A DNA stretch of 64,000 nt. Origin: UBA4416 sp963422675 (GTDB taxonomy: Bacteria; Bacteroidota; Bacteroidia; B-17B0; Aurantibacillaceae). Made by a program: the position numbers and the translations under genes. The DNA is taken from NCBI GenBank assembly GCA_963422675.2, contig CAXVYS010000017.1, positions 88,316 through 152,315 of the forward strand, written 5' to 3'. Below are positions 28,972-37,799 of this stretch, piece by piece. Positions within the stretch are counted from its first letter, which is position 1; each line of letters begins with the position of its first letter. The notes below the pieces were generated by a model. That model had not been told where the DNA came from. It worked only from the letters and a program-made list of their open reading frames with translations, and ran no database searches.

Positions 28972-29006
28972 AAACACTAAGCATTAACTGCTTGGTGTTT
29001 TTTTTA
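28972..29006 (+). terminator. Terminator of the M16 protease gene
   Basis: AAACACTAAGCA pairs (with G-U pairs) with TGCTTGGTGTTT, followed by a run of eight T. Confidence 0.75.
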
Positions 29007-29042
29007 ATAAAATAGTTACATTTATCAAATAATAATCACACC

Positions 29043-30191
29043 ATGAGTCTCAAAAAAATAATCACTGCATTATGCATTTCATCGACAACATTAGTTGTAG
29101 CGCAAAGTAACCAGGTACAAAACACTGTTAATTACTTAAGAAATAAGGAGTATGACAAAGCCAAGGCTTCTGCTGATCTGGCTTCTGAGCATGAAAGTAC
29201 CAAAAGCAGCTCAAAAATGTGGATGTACCGGGGAAAAGTGTACCAGGCAATTTATTTTGATACCTCTAAAGTTGTGAAACGATTGGATGCAGAATCGGAA
29301 GAAAAAGCATTGGAAAGCTACATTAATTGCTTGAAAAATGATAAAGACAATATTTATAAAGATGAAGTAAAAGGCTTAATTGTACAGGCTTCTGCGGGAG
29401 TAAGTAACAAGGCTAATTATTACAAGGTAAATAAGGAATTTGATAAAGCGCTTAAATGTTATGATTTAATGGAAGCTGCTTTGGTATATGATTTTGACCA
29501 GGGAATGAAACGTAACAATATTACCAAGGAAAAACTGGTATACAACAAATTTGAAATGTATAAGTATGCTGCTAACAAGGATAAAACCAAAGAGTATGCC
29601 GATAAGCTTATTGAGATGAAATACAAGGAGCCAAAGATTTATACAGATATGGTTAAATTGTCCTTAATAGACAGGGATACGACGAAAGCCTTGAGTTATA
29701 TTGAAAAAGGGAAATCCATGTTTGAGGATAATATGGAATTGGTTAACCAGGAAATTAATATTTATTTAGCCAGGAATAAAACCGACGAACTAAAAACAAA
29801 ATTAAATGATGCTATTAACCTGGCACCCGATAATGAAGTGTTACACGCTATTTTAGCCAACTTATACCAAAAAACAAACGAAAAGGATAAAGCTGAAGGC
29901 GAATACCTGAAAGCGTTAGAAATTAAACCTGACTATGAGATAGCCAACTATAACTTAGGCGTAATGTATTTTAATACCGGGAATGAATGGAATGATAAAT
30001 TAGGAGCTTTACCTCCAAAAGAAACAGCTAAGGCAAAAGAATACGAAGGCAAAGCAAATGAGTATTTCCGTAAAGCGGTGACTCATTTTGAAAAGTCGTA
30101 TGAAGTAACTCCTGATAAAGCAACTAAACAACAATTAAGAAAATTATTCTTAAGACTTGGAGAAACTGAAAAAGCAGATAAATACAAATAA
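29043..30191 (+). CDS. Secreted TPR protein (first of a tandem pair)
   Basis: 382 residues. Signal peptide about 1-20 (VVAQ). The rest is helical with TPR units, clearest around 255-330 (NEVLHAILANLYQKTNEKDKAEGEYLKALEI and the following ANYNLGVMYFNTG). It is lysine-rich. It resembles the next gene in order of segments and in its closing helix (TKQQLRKLFLRLGE versus SIIALRKLYFLTGN), so the two are likely ancient paralogues. A terminator separates them. Likely a periplasmic scaffold; no enzyme motif is present. The function is unknown. Confidence 0.8.
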   Translation: MSLKKIITALCISSTTLVVAQSNQVQNTVNYLRNKEYDKAKASADLASEHESTKSSSKMWMYRGKVYQAIYFDTSKVVKRLDAESEEKALESYINCLKNDKDNIYKDEVKGLIVQASAGVSNKANYYKVNKEFDKALKCYDLMEAALVYDFDQGMKRNNITKEKLVYNKFEMYKYAANKDKTKEYADKLIEMKYKEPKIYTDMVKLSLIDRDTTKALSYIEKGKSMFEDNMELVNQEINIYLARNKTDELKTKLNDAINLAPDNEVLHAILANLYQKTNEKDKAEGEYLKALEIKPDYEIANYNLGVMYFNTGNEWNDKLGALPPKETAKAKEYEGKANEYFRKAVTHFEKSYEVTPDKATKQQLRKLFLRLGETEKADKYK

Positions 30192-30198
30192 TTTAATA

Positions 30199-30233
30199 GT
30201 CAACTCATCAAAACCGGTGGGTTGATTTTTTTA
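30199..30233 (+). terminator. Terminator between the tandem TPR genes
   Basis: TCAACTCA pairs with TGGGTTGA (one G-U) around a ten-base loop, then seven T. Confidence 0.75.
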
Positions 30234-30258
30234 TAAAACGTTCTAAATAAACACAATT

Positions 30259-31614
30259 ATGATCAAGAAAATTATAGTTTCAGGTGTATGTCTTTTTGTA
30301 TGCACAACCGCTTTTTCCCAAAAAGGAAAGGTACAGAGTGCATGGCGTTCTTTAAGTGATTACGAATCTACGTTAAATGATAAGCCTGATACGAGCTATT
30401 TAATGAAAGCCAATCGCAGTATTGATTTGGCATTGGTTGATGAAAGTACTAAAAATCAGGCTAAAACACATGCATACAAAACGCGTATCATGTATTACAT
30501 TTACCAGTATAATTTAAAACAGGAAACAAAAAATTTAGAAACAACTGTTCCGGATAAAAACGCCAGGGCAGAAGCGGCGTATGGGAGTACACCAACGCAG
30601 GCATTTGAATCAGCCAGTACTTCACTGGAAACCATTAAAACGGTTGACCCTAAGTATTTTCAAAACATTTTAGAGATTGTTAAAGGCGGAAGCGCTGCAA
30701 GTGCAAGTGATGATGATTTAAAATTAAGTAATGTAGCGATGCAGTTAAAGCTGGAATCGTCAAACATTGCAGTTGGAAAATATAAAGTAAAACAATACGA
30801 TCAGGCTGCAGACTTCTTTTATAAATCGGCAACGTTGAATTTATTATTGTCTGAAAAGGTAGATACATCCGGGTTTTACAATGCCTGTATCGCTGCACAA
30901 AAAGCAAAAAATACTCCTAAAATGATCGAATATAATAAAAGAATGATCGATCAGAATATTGCAACGCCTTATAACTATCAAACAATATATGATGCAAAAT
31001 TAGCTTCGAAAGATACCGATGGCGCCATGGAATACTTAAACCTTGGTAGAAAAGCGTTTCCGGAAGATGTCTATTTAATGAACCGTGAAACGGAGATTTT
31101 TCTTCAAAAAGGAGATCAATCAAAGGCTTTAACTAATTTACAAACAGCTATCGCAAAAGACCCAACTAATGCGCAATTGCAGTTGGTATTGGGTAACGTG
31201 TACGATAATTTAGCTAATCCAAAAGGGTTAAGCGGAAAAGATACAACCAAGCCGGCTACTTATGATGAATTAGTAATGCAGGCTGCGGAGCATTATCAAA
31301 AAGCAATCGATTTAAAACCATCCAACCAGGATAGCTATTTTAACGCTTTGTATAACTTAGGCGCTTTATACAATAATTATGGTGGTACACTTTATAACAA
31401 AGCAATGGAGAAAGCCACTATTGCCGAATTAGCAAAAAAACAAAAAGACATTGAAGCAAAAAGTATGGAATACTACAAAAAAGCGATTCCCTATTTAGAG
31501 CAGGCTTTATCGATTAAATCGGATGATAAATCAAGCATCATTGCTTTGAGAAAACTTTACTTTTTAACCGGGAATGAAGCTAAAGGCAAGGAAATGAATG
31601 CAAAGCTTAAATAA
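30259..31614 (+). CDS. Secreted TPR protein (second of a tandem pair)
   Basis: 451 residues. Signal peptide about 1-20 (TTAFSQ). Helical repeats follow; the clearest TPR units lie around 240-330 (AKLASKDTDGAMEYLNLGRKAF and QKGDQSKALTNLQTAIAKDP) and 340-420. An insertion of about 60 residues relative to its neighbour carries alanine- and serine-rich segments. It is probably exported to the periplasm. It shares ancestry with the preceding gene. No catalytic motif is seen. Confidence 0.8.
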   Translation: MIKKIIVSGVCLFVCTTAFSQKGKVQSAWRSLSDYESTLNDKPDTSYLMKANRSIDLALVDESTKNQAKTHAYKTRIMYYIYQYNLKQETKNLETTVPDKNARAEAAYGSTPTQAFESASTSLETIKTVDPKYFQNILEIVKGGSAASASDDDLKLSNVAMQLKLESSNIAVGKYKVKQYDQAADFFYKSATLNLLLSEKVDTSGFYNACIAAQKAKNTPKMIEYNKRMIDQNIATPYNYQTIYDAKLASKDTDGAMEYLNLGRKAFPEDVYLMNRETEIFLQKGDQSKALTNLQTAIAKDPTNAQLQLVLGNVYDNLANPKGLSGKDTTKPATYDELVMQAAEHYQKAIDLKPSNQDSYFNALYNLGALYNNYGGTLYNKAMEKATIAELAKKQKDIEAKSMEYYKKAIPYLEQALSIKSDDKSSIIALRKLYFLTGNEAKGKEMNAKLK

Positions 31615-31631
31615 GTTTAAATTCTTTAACC

Positions 31632-31668
31632 AAAAAACCTCTGTAAATATTTACAGAGGTTTTTTTAT
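31632..31668 (+). terminator. Terminator after the second TPR gene
   Basis: AAAAACCTCTGTAAAT pairs perfectly with ATTTACAGAGGTTTTT and runs into seven T. Confidence 0.9.
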
Positions 31669-31710
31669 GAGCTTTTAGAGGATACCTATAGTTTCAGGTG
31701 AGTAGAAACG

Positions 31711-32364
31711 TTATTTTGTATTATAATTTCTTTCGCCAAAAATGCTGCTGCCGATTCTCACCATGGTACTTCCTTCTTCAATAGCAATCTTATAATCGCT
31801 GCTCATACCAAAACTTAAAACCTTAAATTGAGGGTGGATGGTTTGCAGGTGTTTCACAGCATTAAATTCCTGCCGTATTTGCTGCTCATTGGCAGTATTG
31901 GAGGCCATTGCCATAAAACCCTTCACCGAAATGAATTTAAGTGCTTTATAGGCCTCTGAAACGAGTAATTCGCTTACTTCTTCTATATTGAATCCGAATT
32001 TTGTTTCTTCTTCAGCAATATGCAACTGTAAAAGGCAATCAATGATCCGGTTATTCTTTTCACCCTGCTTATTTATTTCTTTTAACAAGCTGAAACTGTC
32101 AACACCATGAATTAAATAAACAAACGGCGCAATAAACTTCACTTTATTACTTTGTAAATGGCCAATAAAGTGCCAGTTAATATCCTGAGGCAATGCAGCC
32201 TGCTTATCGATTAATTCCTGCACATAATTTTCGCCAAAATCTCTTTGACCTGCGTTATAGGCTTCTGTGATAAGCTCATTTGGCTTGGTTTTAGAAACAG
32301 CGACTAAGGTTACCGTGGTCGGTAAAGCCGATTTGAAATACTGTATATTTTCTTTTACTGGCAT
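31711..32364 (-). CDS. yggS: YggS-family pyridoxal phosphate homeostasis protein
   Basis: 217 residues. PLP-binding TIM-barrel protein without known catalysis; family members keep the pool of PLP and of branched-chain keto acids balanced. The PLP lysine is Lys25 in AVSKTKP. RDFGENYVQEL, WHFIGHLQSNK, GFMAMA and SFGMSSDYKIAIEEGSTMVRIGS are the standard blocks. Third gene of an operon with the DUF1015 and GNAT genes; the gap to the GNAT gene is 7 bases. Cytoplasmic. Confidence 0.94.
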   Translation of the reverse strand: MPVKENIQYFKSALPTTVTLVAVSKTKPNELITEAYNAGQRDFGENYVQELIDKQAALPQDINWHFIGHLQSNKVKFIAPFVYLIHGVDSFSLLKEINKQGEKNNRIIDCLLQLHIAEEETKFGFNIEEVSELLVSEAYKALKFISVKGFMAMASNTANEQQIRQEFNAVKHLQTIHPQFKVLSFGMSSDYKIAIEEGSTMVRIGSSIFGERNYNTK

Positions 32365-32371
32365 GTGTCTG

Positions 32372-32899
32372 TTATAAAGATAGTTCCATGATCAGGTCTG
32401 TTTGTTCATCATCACCTAATTTAAAAACTTGTGAACCTGTTTGAACAAAACCTGTTTTTTTATAAAATTGAATGGCTTTTAAATTATGTTCCCATACACC
32501 AAGCCAAATCCCTTTTAATTTTTTTGATCGGGCAATGTGTTTGCTGTACTCAAATAAAGTGTTTCCAACCGATTTTCTTTGAAATTCCTGAAGAATGTAA
32601 ATGCGCTCTATTTCAAGCATACCGGGGTGTTCAGATTGCATACTCCCATCTGGAAAATTAAGTTTTAAATAGCCTGCCACTTTTTGTTGAACACAGGCAA
32701 TATAAAACTCAGAGTAGGGTAGGTGGATTTCAGATAATAATTGTTGTTCGCTCAAATTAGTAGAGATATAAAGCTGCATATCGCGTTCCGTATTTTGAGA
32801 TGCAAATGTTTGTGTGAAGGTCATCACACTTACCTCTCTTAATAAAGAAACATCTTTCGGCTCTACAGCACGAATTTCAATATCCTGAATCGTGTCCAA
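32372..32899 (-). CDS. GNAT-family N-acetyltransferase
   Basis: 175 residues. The acetyl-CoA-binding core is visible as IERIYILQEFQRKSVGNTLF (motif A, with QRKSVG in place of the usual Q/R-x-x-G-x-G/A) and motif B as WLGVWEHNLKAIQFYKKTGF. It starts with IQDIEIRAVEPKDVSLL, typical of this fold. The substrate (a small amine or protein amino group) cannot be read from the sequence. Middle gene of the DUF1015-GNAT-yggS unit; gaps on each side are only 12 and 7 bases. Confidence 0.9.
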   Translation of the reverse strand: MDTIQDIEIRAVEPKDVSLLREVSVMTFTQTFASQNTERDMQLYISTNLSEQQLLSEIHLPYSEFYIACVQQKVAGYLKLNFPDGSMQSEHPGMLEIERIYILQEFQRKSVGNTLFEYSKHIARSKKLKGIWLGVWEHNLKAIQFYKKTGFVQTGSQVFKLGDDEQTDLIMELSL

Positions 32900-32911
32900 A
32901 TTAAGTGTGTA

Positions 32912-34159
32912 TTATTCTTCGAGACTATAAATCAAAAGTCCGCTGCGCATTTTTGGTTCTACCCAGGTTGATTTGGGAGGCATAATATTATTTGTATCAG
33001 CAATCCATTTTAAATGTTCCATCGTTACGGGATATAATCCAAAAGCGATAGCTGCTTTTCCTTCGTCTACCTGCTTTTTAAGGGCAATGCTCCCTTTTAC
33101 ACCCGGTACAAACCCAATACGTTTATCGGTTTTTAAATCATGTATATCTAACATGGGTGATAAAATATATTTGGTAAGGATGGCTGCATCTAAACTATCG
33201 ATAGGATCATTAGAGTTGTAGATCGTTTCTTTTGCTTTCAGTGAATACCATTTATGCTCTGCATACATTGATATTTCATGCTTTTGGCGGGGCTTAAAGT
33301 CGGTTTCATTCACTTCCGTAATCACAAAATTCGTCTTTAAATTATAGATCAGTTGATTCACCGAAAGGTTATTCATATCTTTTACTACCCGGTTGTAATC
33401 ATAGATCTTTAAATGGGTTTCAGGGAAAAATACGCCTAAATAGTAATTAAAAGCTTCTTCACCTGTGTATGATTTTCGGGTACTCCTTCGCAATTTCCCT
33501 AACAAGGTTGCGGAAGCCGACCGGTGGTGTCCATCGGCAATGTAAATATTGGGAATCGCATTAAAGCGCTCTGCAATTTGTTTAACTGTTTTACGGCTGT
33601 TAATAACCCATACGGTATGCCTTACTTTATCGGTGGTACTGAAGTCATAATCGGGCCTTGTGTGGCTTATTTCGTCAGACAGTTCATCAATAACTTCATC
33701 GTTGGGATAACAAAATAAAACAGGTTCTGCATTAAATTCGCATACATCCAAGTAATCTTTTAGTTTTTCTTCGCGTTGCGTTAAGGTTTGCTCATGTATT
33801 TTGATCACGCCATCCATGTAATCATCAATACTGGTGCAGGCAATAATCCCTATGAATTCATCTTCTTCTTTTACCTGCCGGTATAAGTAATAGCAAGGCG
33901 ATTCATCTCTCATGAATATTTTTTCGCGAACAAATTTTTTAAAATGATTTTTTACTTTTTGCAAACGCTCCCGTGAGCCCGGTTTGGTTTTAATACCGTC
34001 TTCAAAATCCGGATTAATAACGTGTAAAAAAGAGTAGGGGTTACCGGCCAGTTTTTCTCTGAGCTCAGCAGTATTATATCCATCAACCGAACGGGAAGCC
34101 ACTAAATGAACCTTATCATTTTGTGGGCGAATTGCTTTAAACGGAATTACTTTGGCCAT
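32912..34159 (-). CDS. DUF1015 family protein
   Basis: 415 residues. The family is recognised by IPFKAIRP at the N-terminus, YLYRQ, the central IADGHHRSASA block (about 206-216), HLKIYDYNRVVKD and GFVPGV. It is distantly related to archaeal SerK-like, ParB-fold kinases and in many Bacteroidota lies near serine biosynthesis genes, but no serA or serC is present here. The role is not proven. First gene of a three-gene unit with a GNAT gene and yggS. Confidence 0.85.
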   Translation of the reverse strand: MAKVIPFKAIRPQNDKVHLVASRSVDGYNTAELREKLAGNPYSFLHVINPDFEDGIKTKPGSRERLQKVKNHFKKFVREKIFMRDESPCYYLYRQVKEEDEFIGIIACTSIDDYMDGVIKIHEQTLTQREEKLKDYLDVCEFNAEPVLFCYPNDEVIDELSDEISHTRPDYDFSTTDKVRHTVWVINSRKTVKQIAERFNAIPNIYIADGHHRSASATLLGKLRRSTRKSYTGEEAFNYYLGVFFPETHLKIYDYNRVVKDMNNLSVNQLIYNLKTNFVITEVNETDFKPRQKHEISMYAEHKWYSLKAKETIYNSNDPIDSLDAAILTKYILSPMLDIHDLKTDKRIGFVPGVKGSIALKKQVDEGKAAIAFGLYPVTMEHLKWIADTNNIMPPKSTWVEPKMRSGLLIYSLEE

Positions 34160-34228
34160 TAATTGTAAATAACAGGTCTGATTATTATCGGATTAAATAT
34201 AGGTACTTTTTTGTTTTTTTAAGACATA

Positions 34229-34259
34229 AAAAAAGTCCTTCGCTAGCGAAGGACTTTTA
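34229..34259 (-). terminator. Terminator of the TPR/OmpA-like lipoprotein gene
   Basis: AAAAGTCCTTCG pairs with CGAAGGACTTTT around CTAG, giving a near-perfect palindrome 19 bases after the stop codon. Confidence 0.9.
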
Positions 34260-34277
34260 ATGTTATAAATCTTTAGA

Positions 34278-36017
34278 TTAGTTTACTAAAGCTATGAAAT
34301 CTGCGTTTGTACGAGATTTGATAAATTCAGCATCATCTTTAGCAGCTGCTTTTAATGAACCGTCTTTTTCGATAGCTTTTTTCAAGTTGTTGGTAACTTC
34401 AGCAGTATTATTAGCACGTGCAGCGGCAACAGCTTTTAAGTAAAATGACATAGCCATATCTTTTTCTGTACTACCATCAATTGTAGTAGCAACAGCACCA
34501 CCATTACCGTTTAATAACTCAGCTAATGCTTTGTTAAATCCTTTGTAATCACCAAAGTTAGAAACTGCATCAGAGTATTTACCATCACGTACGTTTAAGA
34601 TACCTTTGTTGTAATTTACTTCTTTTCCAGCGCTTCCAGCTTTGTCATAATATTCCATTGCTTTTTTACGGTCACCTGCTTTAGCAGCAATGATTCCTAA
34701 ATGGTTCATTACGATCGCGTTTCCACTAGCTGTTTTTTCAGCACGTGTAAAAGCATCACCCGCTTCAGTAACTTTGTTTTGCATTAATAAAGCAACACCT
34801 AAATTATTAGAAGTTCTCCAATCGCTTGCATATTTTTTCTCAGCAGCCTGGTAAATTTGAACTTTAGTATTTAAGTCGTTAGTCATGTTTGCAGCATATA
34901 ATAACTCTTCAACAGATAAACTATCAGGGTAAGTAGTAGCTAATTTAGTGATCATTTCGTCTGTACGTGATTTTTTATCAACGTTTACAGTTAAAACAGA
35001 ACGACGTAATTTTGGTAAAATTTTCTCTGCAACTTCAGTATATGTTTTAGATAAATTTTTGATTTCTTTTTCACGTTGATCACCATCTTTGTACATAGTT
35101 AAAACACGTAAGATCAAATCTTTATCAGCAATTGTAGAAGCTTGCATTAAAGTTTGGAAACCATCCCAATCTTCAGCAGTTGTTTGTGTTTTATAGTTTG
35201 CTTCTTCTTTACCAAATACCTGGTCTTTATTTTTGTTTTTCTTGAATTCGCCCATTAAAGCTTTAGATCCTGATTTAGCACGATCTTTAGCTAAATTTTC
35301 ATTTAAGCTAAGTTCTCCATCCGGTGATGCGTAAGCAGATACGTTAATATCTTTAAACTCATACCATTGGCTGTTTATATTTGTATTAATGAAAGACTGA
35401 AGATTTTTCATCTCATCACTTTTTAATTCAGCTGCTCTAACATCAGATTTATTAATTAAGTAATAAATATTAGCCGTTTGGTTAGCAGGAGTTGATTTAA
35501 CAAATGCATCTTTTGCATAAATTCCTTTTTCGTCGTTACGAACTAATAAAGGAGTAATGATTGTACCGTCAGCAACTTCAACAGGAGTAAAATCCTTTGT
35601 TTTTTTCTTTACAGCACCTTGAGCACGTAATTCAACTTTTGCAACCTTCATACCCGGTTCGTAAGCAAATTTTTCAGTAGTGTAGCTGAAAGTACCACCA
35701 GTAGTGTAACTGATTTTTTGACCAGAACCAGTAGCTTTTTCACCAACTAAAATAACCGGTTTCATCGCTTTTTCTCCACCTGAATATTTAACTACAGGAG
35801 TAACAGTAACTGTTGCTTTTTTAGCAAAAACTTTAGCAGGGTATTTACCACTAACAGTAAATACAACGCTATCACCATGCATTTCTAATGGATTAGGTTT
35901 TACATCGTAAGTAAAGGTTTTTTGTTTTTTTACCATTTTTCCCAAACCGTTGCATCCAACTAAAAGAGCAGTGGCGCCAACAGCAAGAGTTAAGTTTCGT
36001 AGAGTTTTAGTATTCAT
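34278..36017 (-). CDS. TPR and OmpA-like lipoprotein, probably abundant
   Basis: 579 residues. Lipobox LLVGC (Cys about 22) marks an outer-membrane lipoprotein. An Ig-like N-terminal half (35-190) has repeating basic beta strands. An OmpA-like segment follows (about 200-260; YASPDGELSLNENLAKDRA), then a TPR region (about 390-560). Its third positions strongly favour a small set of A/T-ending codons, such as AAA, GAA, GCT and TTA, more evenly than neighbouring genes, suggesting high expression. A terminator follows. An exact -7 element lies upstream. It probably links peptidoglycan or envelope proteins at the outer membrane; the exact role is unknown. Confidence 0.75.
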   Translation of the reverse strand: MNTKTLRNLTLAVGATALLVGCNGLGKMVKKQKTFTYDVKPNPLEMHGDSVVFTVSGKYPAKVFAKKATVTVTPVVKYSGGEKAMKPVILVGEKATGSGQKISYTTGGTFSYTTEKFAYEPGMKVAKVELRAQGAVKKKTKDFTPVEVADGTIITPLLVRNDEKGIYAKDAFVKSTPANQTANIYYLINKSDVRAAELKSDEMKNLQSFINTNINSQWYEFKDINVSAYASPDGELSLNENLAKDRAKSGSKALMGEFKKNKNKDQVFGKEEANYKTQTTAEDWDGFQTLMQASTIADKDLILRVLTMYKDGDQREKEIKNLSKTYTEVAEKILPKLRRSVLTVNVDKKSRTDEMITKLATTYPDSLSVEELLYAANMTNDLNTKVQIYQAAEKKYASDWRTSNNLGVALLMQNKVTEAGDAFTRAEKTASGNAIVMNHLGIIAAKAGDRKKAMEYYDKAGSAGKEVNYNKGILNVRDGKYSDAVSNFGDYKGFNKALAELLNGNGGAVATTIDGSTEKDMAMSFYLKAVAAARANNTAEVTNNLKKAIEKDGSLKAAAKDDAEFIKSRTNADFIALVN

Positions 36018-36043
36018 ATTTTATAGGTTAGATGTTTTTTCGA

Positions 36044-36051
36044 CAAAATTA
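36044..36051 (-). promoter_or_regulatory. -7 promoter element of the TPR/OmpA-like lipoprotein
   Basis: TAATTTTG on the minus strand matches TAnnTTTG, 26 bases before the start codon. Confidence 0.45.
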
Positions 36052-36093
36052 TAAATTTATTGCTTAAAGCCTAATTTTTTTAGAGTAAAAAGA

Positions 36094-36124
36094 TAAAAAA
36101 ATCCCACAATTTAGTGGGATTTTG
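36094..36124 (-). terminator. Terminator of rpsT
   Basis: AAAATCCCAC pairs with GTGGGATTTT around a six-base loop, followed on the minus strand by a T-run. Confidence 0.85.
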
Positions 36125-36159
36125 AATTAATTTTGAAATAAGGAGTATTTATTTTGCAA

Positions 36160-36417
36160 TTACTTTACAATCGCATTTACTTTTTTAGTCAGTTTAGATT
36201 TTAAGTTAGATGCTTTGTTTTTATGAATTACATTTTTCTTAGCTAACTTATCTAACATTGCAACTACTTTAGGTAATAAAGCTGAAGCATCTTTTTTGTT
36301 ATCAGAATCACGTAGTTTTTTTACGGCGTTACGTGTTGTTTTTGCATAATAACGATTTTGTAAACGTTTTGCATTATTTGATCTGATTCTTTTTATTGCC
36401 GACTTATGGTTTGCCAT
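36160..36417 (-). CDS. rpsT: 30S ribosomal protein S20
   Basis: 85 residues, Lys/Arg-rich and helical: MANHKSAIKRIRSNNAKRLQ is the conserved N-terminus that binds 16S rRNA, and NVIHKNKASNLKSKLTKKVN closes it. Primary binder in small-subunit assembly. Single gene with a well-defined promoter and terminator. Confidence 0.97.
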   Translation of the reverse strand: MANHKSAIKRIRSNNAKRLQNRYYAKTTRNAVKKLRDSDNKKDASALLPKVVAMLDKLAKKNVIHKNKASNLKSKLTKKVNAIVK

Positions 36418-36457
36418 TATAATAAATTATTAAATTCTGTTTTTTTATTTTGGATTG

Positions 36458-36487
36458 CAAATATACAGTTTTTTTTATTATCTCCAA
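36458..36487 (-). promoter_or_regulatory. Full Bacteroidota promoter of rpsT
   Basis: On the minus strand TTG (36485-36487) and TATATTTG (36458-36465) are separated by exactly 19 bases, the expected -33/-7 spacing, giving a leader of about 35 bases. This is the best-formed promoter in the window. Confidence 0.7.
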
Positions 36488-36608
36488 TAAATTATTGGGA
36501 TTATTTATTTTTAGAGATAATATTATTCAAAACTCACCATTATTTGCACAATTCACCTGTTTTTTTCGACTGTTTATAACAAAAATTTACGATGTATCTG
36601 TTAAAACT

Positions 36609-36616
36609 TATTTTTG
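36609..36616 (+). promoter_or_regulatory. Candidate -7 element of the OmpA-family gene
   Basis: TATTTTTG fits TAnnTTTG and lies 10 bases before the preferred ATG, supporting that start over the one 177 bases upstream. Confidence 0.4.
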
Positions 36617-36626
36617 CAGCATACGT

Positions 36627-37715
36627 ATGAGTAAAAATAGTGTTTATTTTTTAATATGCTGGGCTTTATGTAAAAGCCTGTGTGCCCAACAACCAATTGA
36701 AGTACAAAAAAATATTGTACCAAACGGGAGCTTCGAGAATTACCGCAAAAAGTCGGGAAGCATTAAACAGGCCATTCCATGGCAACAAATAGCCAGTGTG
36801 GATTATTATCAGGAACCCTTAAGTAATGATACTTCTGTAAGGAAAGGTGCACGAACCGGAACTTGCTATGCGGGATTAAGGTTTCAGAAAAAATACAAGG
36901 AATTTTTACAGGTTAAGTTGGCAGAACCCCTTCGCCGGGGAAGCACCTACGAGTTTGAAATGTATATCCGGTTGGCTTATTGGAGTAATGCCAGTTTAAA
37001 GTCTTTTGGAGCCCTTTTTACCAAAACAGGCTATAAAGGGCAGGGCGATGTGTTAAGAACAGCATTGGTCGATTCGGTAGTGAAAAAGGGAAGCTTTATC
37101 AATAATTACCAATGGTTTAAAATATCGGGAAAATACCTGGCCGATGGAGGCGAAAAATATGTAACAATCGGTAATTTCAATGCTTTTATTAAAAAAGACA
37201 TGCTCCGGATGAACATTTTTAAGCTGGGATTTAAAGAAGCCTATTATTTTATAGACGATATATCCCTTGTAAAGGCCAAAGAACCTATAGAAAAAGTAAA
37301 AGTAGAAATTGTTGGTTCGTTTAGTGTAGATGAACAGGACTCTGTACTGGAGGTGAAAAACAACATTAAGGTGGGTGAAAAAGTACAATTAAAAAATATT
37401 TTCTTTGAAAACGGGAGGTATTATTTATTGCCCGAATCCTATGTGGAGCTCAATAAACTGGCGCAATACCTGATCAGAAACCCAAGGATGGAAGTTCAGA
37501 TCGATGGACACTCTGATAATTCCGGGTCAAGATCGAAAAACCAGAAGCTATCAGAACTGCGTGCCCGCGAAGTGTTTGAATACCTTATTAAAAAAGGAGT
37601 TCAAAATAAATTATACTTTAAAGGCTATGGAAGTTCCTTGCCAATTGCCGGTAATGATACAGAGATTGACCGGGCCAAGAACCGAAGAGTTGAATTTGAA
37701 ATTATAAAGAATTAA
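36627..37715 (+). CDS. OmpA-family outer-membrane protein with an N-terminal carbohydrate-binding-like domain
   Basis: 362 residues. Signal peptide 1-20 (LCAQ). An N-terminal beta domain opens with NIVPNGSFENYRK and contains GTCYAGLRF, a pattern of galactose-binding-like or CBM-type folds in Bacteroidota OmpA proteins. The C-terminal OmpA domain (about 255-362) reads IFFENGRYYLLPES, QIDGHSDNSGSRSKNQKLSELRA and NRRVEFEI, and binds peptidoglycan. A longer frame begins at 36450 but has no signal sequence at its start and covers the rpsT promoter, so I chose ATG 36627. Monocistronic, divergent from rpsT. Confidence 0.88.
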   Translation: MSKNSVYFLICWALCKSLCAQQPIEVQKNIVPNGSFENYRKKSGSIKQAIPWQQIASVDYYQEPLSNDTSVRKGARTGTCYAGLRFQKKYKEFLQVKLAEPLRRGSTYEFEMYIRLAYWSNASLKSFGALFTKTGYKGQGDVLRTALVDSVVKKGSFINNYQWFKISGKYLADGGEKYVTIGNFNAFIKKDMLRMNIFKLGFKEAYYFIDDISLVKAKEPIEKVKVEIVGSFSVDEQDSVLEVKNNIKVGEKVQLKNIFFENGRYYLLPESYVELNKLAQYLIRNPRMEVQIDGHSDNSGSRSKNQKLSELRAREVFEYLIKKGVQNKLYFKGYGSSLPIAGNDTEIDRAKNRRVEFEIIKN

Positions 37716-37799
37716 ATTTAACCAGTTGAATCATCAAAAAATAGTTCCCCTAACTCCCCTAATAATCTAAACCATTTAACTTTCTAAACTTATTATTAT

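Noticed and set aside
36450..36626. N-terminal extension of the OmpA-family protein
   Set aside because: It would cover the rpsT promoter and bury a good signal peptide starting at 36627.
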